Position numbers and translations under genes: made by a program. Shown here piece by piece: positions 59,192 to 64,000 of a DNA stretch of 64,000 bases. Position 1 is the first letter of the stretch; each line of letters begins with the position of its first letter. Source of the DNA: Neodontobutis hainanensis (Eukaryota > Chordata > Actinopteri > Gobiiformes > Odontobutidae). The stretch covers positions 1,297,001 to 1,361,000 of the forward strand of contig JALDNG010000077.1 in the NCBI GenBank assembly GCA_024349245.1. Reading direction: 5' to 3'. The notes under the pieces are model-generated. The model was given only the letters and a program-made list of their open reading frames with translations, was not told the origin of the DNA and did not search any database.

Positions 59192-59405
59192 GTGGACTGG
59201 TTGGGCAAACTCTCATGAACCCTCCAGCCCCTGGAGAGGGTATAGAGCTGATCCAGTGTTCCACGATTGGGACAGAAATGCCATTGTTCCTCCTGAATCC
59301 AAAGTTTAACTATTGGCCAAATTCACCTCTCCATTACCCAGGAATAGACTTTCCAAGGGAGGCTGAGGAGTGTGATCCTTCTGTAGTTGGAACACTGAAC
59401 TTCAA

Positions 59406-61350
59406 TTAAGATTTAGACCCATTTCAACATGAAAATCATTTTGTAAAAGCTGCAGTAGTTACAGCTCATCTGGAATAACATGTACAAATTTAAGCAAATT
59501 TAGCCATGGGCTGTTATATTTTAAAAGTCATCCCACAAGCTGATAATAATATGCACTTAGAGTGAAAGACAGAGACTTTTTGTGGATTTGGGTGTAATGG
59601 TGAGGGTTAATGCTTGTAATAGTGCGCTTTTCAATGGTACTTGTGCAGTCCCCCACAGCGAATCAGCAATAGTTGCTTAGGAACCACTTCCCTCTTCCCA
59701 TGGAGCCGCTTTGTGGAAGCTTTGTGCACACCATCTACTTATTTGGCTTCTGCCTCAACCCCGGAGGTTTTAATGTTCTGTGTGCTGTTCACTTCGTTCT
59801 GTTTAACATTTGTTTCCAGGAGATTATTAGCATCCTTTAGCTTTAGCACTGGTTTACTTTGCTCACTGGAGACCCAGATGGTGCCTCTGTGGGGGATTAA
59901 GATTACAGGTAGCGACGGCGGCATGATTCAATCCAATTAATGAGCTGCTTGTGGTAGGATCATGAGAGCACACTCTTCCTTTTGTTCACAACTAACAAAA
60001 ACAGCGTGTAGTCTTCACATTGTGTATCATCATGGACTTTGATAAAGCTGATGTATCTCTGGAATCTGAAATCCCAGTTTGAGTGATGTCACAGCTCAAC
60101 AGGTGTATTAAAGGTTTTTTATTTTTTGATCATTTATTTCTCAGTTGCTCACTTTCCCACATGCTGCCAGCTGTCAGAAACGTTTCTGCTTCAAAAGATC
60201 ATGCTGACCACTTATGACACATTGCAAAGTGTGAGGTTTTAATAGATGGGACATGTTGCGCTTCAAGAACAAAAAAAAAAATCGCCAAATACCTCTTGAC
60301 ATATAGGCCTATAACCAGTGATCCACACTGGAGGAGTTAGCGCCAGAACTTCTGTTCTGTGTACAAGTATTGAGATTTCAGCTTCATTACAACAGCAATA
60401 ACTGTTTGTGAGCTACAAAGCAATAACCACCTGTTCGTTTAACAGGGTTTTCTAAATTCTCTACAGACTGCTTAAATACTAAATTTAGTGTACTTTAGTT
60501 TATATTTATTTTTTTCTTTGTTAGAAGGCTTGGATAAGCTGCTAGTGGATAGACGGTCTTACAGTATTACCTTTGTCATGTTGTAGTGAGCGCAAACCAC
60601 TGTAGTGAGACTAAAATGGTGCTTCAGGCTGTCTATTTTAGTGATGAAGGGCTGTCACAAGAAAACCAAGCCAAGACAAACTTAAACAAATAAATATGTG
60701 ATCACATGTAGCCTTACTTTAATAATCTGACAAATTTGTCTGATTTATCAATATGTGAAAAAGTATGAAGTAAAGGACACATTACAAACGTATTTTTGAA
60801 GTTTTTGTGTTTGTTTTTGTATTTGTGCTTCCATCATAAGGAGTCAGCAAAACCATGGTTTGGTGAAACAAATAAAGGAATACTTGGGAAAATGCCATAA
60901 GAGCATAGTTAGTTCTGGATTATGTAACAAAAAAAAATTGGACAGCTTTGTCTTGCACCTGGATACCATTTCTCTGTTCATTTATCTTCTACCACTTGTG
61001 CTTTAACGGGTCACAGGCAGTTGGAGCCTGTGCCAGCTGCTTTGGGTGTGAGGCCGGGCGCACTCTGTACAATCAGCAGCTAATCACAGCTAGCTCTTTA
61101 AGTGTGATTACACTTGTGGTCTGCTTCTTTTAGTTTGGACCAAAACAGAAAACGCTGCATCAAGTTCAGTTAGCCTCCGGGTTGTAACTCCAGCCTCTCA
61201 CTGCTACACTCCAGGATTTACTCTGTTACTTATATCACATATTGACAAGGCATCCAACTTTCAAAAAGTCTGCCTCAAATATGTTTTATATTTCAGACAG
61301 AGACACAACTTTTGCAGTGCTTTGATGACATTGGGTTAGATTTGATTAGA
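59406..61350. other. Non-coding DNA, nothing recognised
   Basis: About 1.9 kb of unique sequence. Frame 59641-59940 (99 codons, plus strand) is hydrophobic with no domain. No repeat end recognised. Confidence 0.35.
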
Positions 61351-61500
61351 CTAGACTTTATTGATCCCAAAATGGGGAAAAGTTCCATGTGACGGCAGTT
61401 CACATATAGTGCAAAAATGGTGTTGGAAAATATTCAACGACAGAGCATGCAGTAAAATATATGTACAAGACAAATTTAAATATAGAATACAAAATGTATG
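61351..61500. repeat. 'ctttattgatccc' dispersed repeat
   Basis: Starts 'gactagactttattgatccc', 'aaaatggggaaaagttcc', then 'atatagtgcaaaaatgg' and 'atagaatacaaaatgtatg'. It is the same family as the loop of the foldback element (19400-19776): both have the 'tttattgatc', 'gggga', then A/T-rich 'aaatataaataa' layout. Confidence 0.5.
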
Positions 61501-62299
61501 AAGTTAATTTGAAAAAGCAGATAACTCTTTGGGTTGGATCTTCTTGACGTGAAACGCAAAGCGCGTGGCAGATACCGCACTCATTAAAAGGCTAGACATG
61601 GCAAGTTGGGCAGAGTTTTTTTTTTTTTGATTGACAGGTCAAGTTGCAAGAGGTGAAAAAATGTCTATATTTGTTCATTTTAGATATTTTCATGACTCAT
61701 TTCACCTGTGGAATCAAGGGACATGAATTTACAACATGAGTCACTGGATCATGTCTAAACAATTAACTGAATAAACATACCTTAAATATAGAGGTTGCCG
61801 ACTCAACTTTTAGTGTCCCGCTGTGATCAGGTGGGCCTGCGTGAGAAGGATTGGATCTGGACTCAATTAAGTCGTCAGAGAAGCAAATAGTACCAGGTCC
61901 AGTTAACACTGTTTTTGTAAAACCCTTCACAATATACATTTTAATGTTTAATCAAATCATAAATTAAATAGATTGTATGTCTATTTTTTATGCTAGTAAA
62001 ATGAATTATCAATACATTTTAGATACATTTTAATGTTTCTATGTTACAATTGTTTTATTTATAAATCTCCAATAGCACGCTGCTTTAATATCCAATTGTT
62101 ATCAGGCTTCAATCCGTCTTGCACTCAAACCCCGCCTTAGCACATCCAGAGCAGCGCATGGCGGCTTGTCCACACCTGAACCAGGTAGAAGATTATATAT
62201 TGTCAATAAAATATTTTTATGATTATTTGCAAAAGGTGATAGCAGTCAAACACAAAAAGATGTCTGTGTATTTTTGTACCAGGCATCCCTCCTCCTCAG
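61501..62299. other. Non-coding DNA, nothing recognised
   Basis: T run near 61617-61628. No gene or repeat end recognised. Confidence 0.35.
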
Positions 62300-62370
62300 G
62301 GGTTACCCGCACCAAACCGCCCCAACCTGACCCATACCGTACCCACAGTGGAAACAAGGCTATACCATTC
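62300..62370. repeat. End of the unnamed dispersed repeat, copy 3
   Basis: Inverse of the left edge of 14523-14900: 'cccataccgtacccacagtg' followed by 'gaaacaaggct'. Preceded by 'gcaccaaaccgccccaacc'. The rest of the element was not found upstream. Confidence 0.5.
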
Positions 62371-62689
62371 ACACTCACATTCATTGACTATGGGCAAATT
62401 GGTTGGAAAAGTAAGAACACACAGTATTACAAAGAAGACACAACGACTCCACAAAGAAAGGCCTTTACGGAGATCAATACCCAGCCTTCTTATTAGAACT
62501 GCTGACCAAGCTGTCACTGTGCTCCCCAACTTATTGTCTCTTTATGCACAAACCTGTGTTATGAACGTGTCAGACATTACGTATCTGAAATATGGTTTTG
62601 CTGCTTGTTTGCAGTGCATAATTTAGTCTGTGCCAATGCCTCTATCTGCATCTGAAAAATCAACAACCCCTTTAAAAGTCATGAATAGT
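62371..62689. other. Non-coding DNA, nothing recognised
   Basis: Short overlapping frames on both strands (62119-62626) have no domain. Confidence 0.35.
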
Positions 62690-63560
62690 TCACTTCAAAT
62701 TATTTCCTATTGATAGTTGCTGAAGGGACTCATTAAAGCCCTTTATTTAATTATTTTTAACCAGATGGATGCATTTCAACCAGTAAAATTCATAATTAAT
62801 GAATCCACGCTATGAATGAATCATTACGCCCACTATTGGTAGTAATTAATTGTATTAATAGTTAATGACTGACAAGTTCTGTGGAGGTTTTGTGGAGGGG
62901 GGGGCTCATTTGAGAACACGCTTTAGTTATATTGTATAGGACGCTGCACAGTCCCATTCTGAACTTCAATTTGTAACAGTGATGCTGATGAATGACTCCT
63001 TTGTTTCCAATAGTGGGTCAGGGGCAGACTATAAATTGTGTATTTATTAATGAATCAATACTAAACATAATTAGCAGAGGTAATATTTCATTTCCATTGC
63101 GCGGTGCATTTGTACGGTTTAACATTATTCCACTGTTTGTTCCTAATTAGTCTTCCCTTTGCTCTAAATAGCTGTGATTCTTTTGTGACTTATTATTTAC
63201 TTAGAATATCAAACCGTGTTCCCTGTAGTCTAAACATCTATTATAGTTGGAGGTAAAAAAAAAAAAAAAAAAACAACTAATTTAAACTGGATCAGTTATG
63301 GTCATCTCATTAAAAATAATGGTAGTTATTGTTCACAAGTGTCCACAAAGACAACAAAAGCAGCAAACTTTCCATTTCAAGGCAGGCTTTGCTGATAATA
63401 ATTGCAAAGAAATGTCTGAGTGAAATAAGTCAAGCATTTCTTGTGGCCTATATAGAGTCTCCTCTCTCGTGCACCAAACAAAGCTTGGGAGGCCCGCGGC
63501 TAATCACTGCCCTTTACCTGTTGTCATTCATCTCCAGGAGTCAATTGGTCTGCTTCGACA
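62690..63560. promoter_or_regulatory. Candidate cluster of conserved non-coding elements
   Basis: 'aaagccctttatttaattat', 'aaaattcataattaatgaat', 'gaatgaatcattacgcccac', 'gtagtaattaattgtattaa', 'tagttaatgactgacaag', then 'aacataattagcagagg', 'ttcctaattagtcttccc' and 'gcggctaatcactgccc'. More than ten TAAT cores in unique DNA, several as TAATTA/TTAATT, is typical of homeodomain-responsive enhancers. An A tract (63256-63273) interrupts the block. Conservation is an inference. Confidence 0.4.
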
Positions 63561-64000
63561 GGGTGCAGAGGTAATTACGATTTGGCTATGACTTGCGTTT
63601 GGATCCATTGTCTGACTTCGGTGGCACACACACTGGGATCTTTGGGACTTGAAACTCAAAGCTGCCTTCTTTTTTTCGGAGCTCCACTTTGACTACAGAG
63701 CTTGACGTTTCCCCAGGGAGCTGCGCCGCTAACTAAACAAAGTTTAGCCAAGGCGACTCAAGATCATCACACAAGGAAAAAGATGTTTTATTTTTTTTTT
63801 TTTACTCATTTAATACATTGCTGAAAATCTTTTCAGTCTGAAAGTCTTTCTCCTTTTCTCTGCTACTTCTTTCACTTGGAAAAAAAAATGCAAAAGAATG
63901 ATTTCACAATATCGCCGCTGAGATAATTTTCACAGATGTTCTCCTCTTGGAATTCAGTTGTATTAATATTTAAGCGCTTTATAAATTGAAGAAGGAATAC
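63561..64000. other. Non-coding DNA, nothing certain
   Basis: Unique sequence with T runs near 63790-63802. No feature seen. The regulatory-looking character may continue from the left. Confidence 0.35.

Larger units (their letters stand above)
57275..59405 (-). mobile_element. Rex3/RTE-like LINE, 5'-truncated, split by an insertion
   Basis: On the minus strand, from 59405 downward: a decayed RT start ('ctacagaaggatcacactcc', 'cagcctcccttgg'), VLKKAFDFVPRSVQWGVLWE (58928-59191), GPLLRTVWSLYEQSRSLGHI, then MEEFKYLGVLVNSEGRMERE (58502-58756) and IYRSIYFPTLSVGHELWVIT. After the insertion at 57635-58506 come ELRVEPLLLHIERSQLRWLG and ELEEVSSEGKVWVSLLRLLP (57323-57618), and the tail 'gcctcggataggtgaaggaa' with (GATG)-like repeats at 57279-57300. 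Order and peptides fit fish RTE/Rex3 LINEs. The YxDD region is missing or scrambled, and frames are broken many times. Confidence 0.85.

Noticed and set aside
58957..59409. 150-codon plus-strand frame
   Set aside because: Shadow of the LINE reverse transcriptase on the minus strand.
1..64000. CRISPR array, bacterial operon or phage-like system
   Set aside because: No spaced direct repeats of the right type, no ribosome-binding sites with long frames, and the sequence content is clearly vertebrate.

Overview
The window looks like vertebrate, very probably teleost fish, nuclear DNA. It is AT-rich, has long vertebrate-style microsatellites, and carries decayed copies of transposon families typical of ray-finned fish: a Rex3/RTE-like LINE, Penelope-like elements with GIY-YIG ends, a Tc1-like transposon, a hAT transposon, and the short 'cttgcccaaggacacaac' retroposon fragments. 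I find no host protein-coding exon, rRNA, tRNA or CRISPR array that I can support. Open frames in the unique DNA are short, lack recognisable domains, and are what AT-rich non-coding DNA gives by chance. The window is best read as intergenic or intronic DNA, possibly part of a gene desert.

Layout. 0-18 kb: mostly unique AT-rich DNA with a small MITE (123-726), a retroposon tail (2.3 kb), a LINE reverse-transcriptase remnant (3.3-3.6 kb), a gag-like decayed coding stretch (11.8-12.3 kb), an internally deleted Tc1-like element (13.9-14.4 kb), and two copies of an unnamed repeat (10.7 and 14.5 kb). 18-26 kb: the most structured part. It holds a nearly palindromic 1.97-kb foldback element flanked by TA (18631-20602), a 1.5-kb hAT element with a perfect 8-bp target-site duplication (21345-22850), and a 760-bp GT-rich satellite (24997-25756). 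26-39 kb: a Penelope-like 3' tail (26.0 kb), a Penelope-like element with RT and GIY-YIG remnants (33.5-34.9 kb), a second, different Penelope-like lineage (37.6-38.2 kb), and between them a block at 35.2-36.0 kb with the look of a conserved regulatory sequence. 39-57 kb: mostly unique DNA with scattered retroposon fragments and a MITE (54.4 kb). 57-59.4 kb: a 5'-truncated Rex3-like LINE on the minus strand, split by an 872-bp LTR-like insertion. That insertion contains a segment interrupted by a canonical GT...AG interval and, 300 bp away, a copy of the same segment without the interval. 59.4-64 kb: unique DNA ending in another regulatory-looking block.

Nothing here works as an operon or pathway. 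The functional content is probably regulatory: several AT-rich blocks dense in TAATTA, TGACA, octamer and Oct/homeodomain-like words resemble vertebrate conserved non-coding elements. That reading is by eye only and needs alignment to other fish and tetrapod genomes. The mobile elements all appear inactive: frames are broken, ends are missing, or the interiors are deleted.
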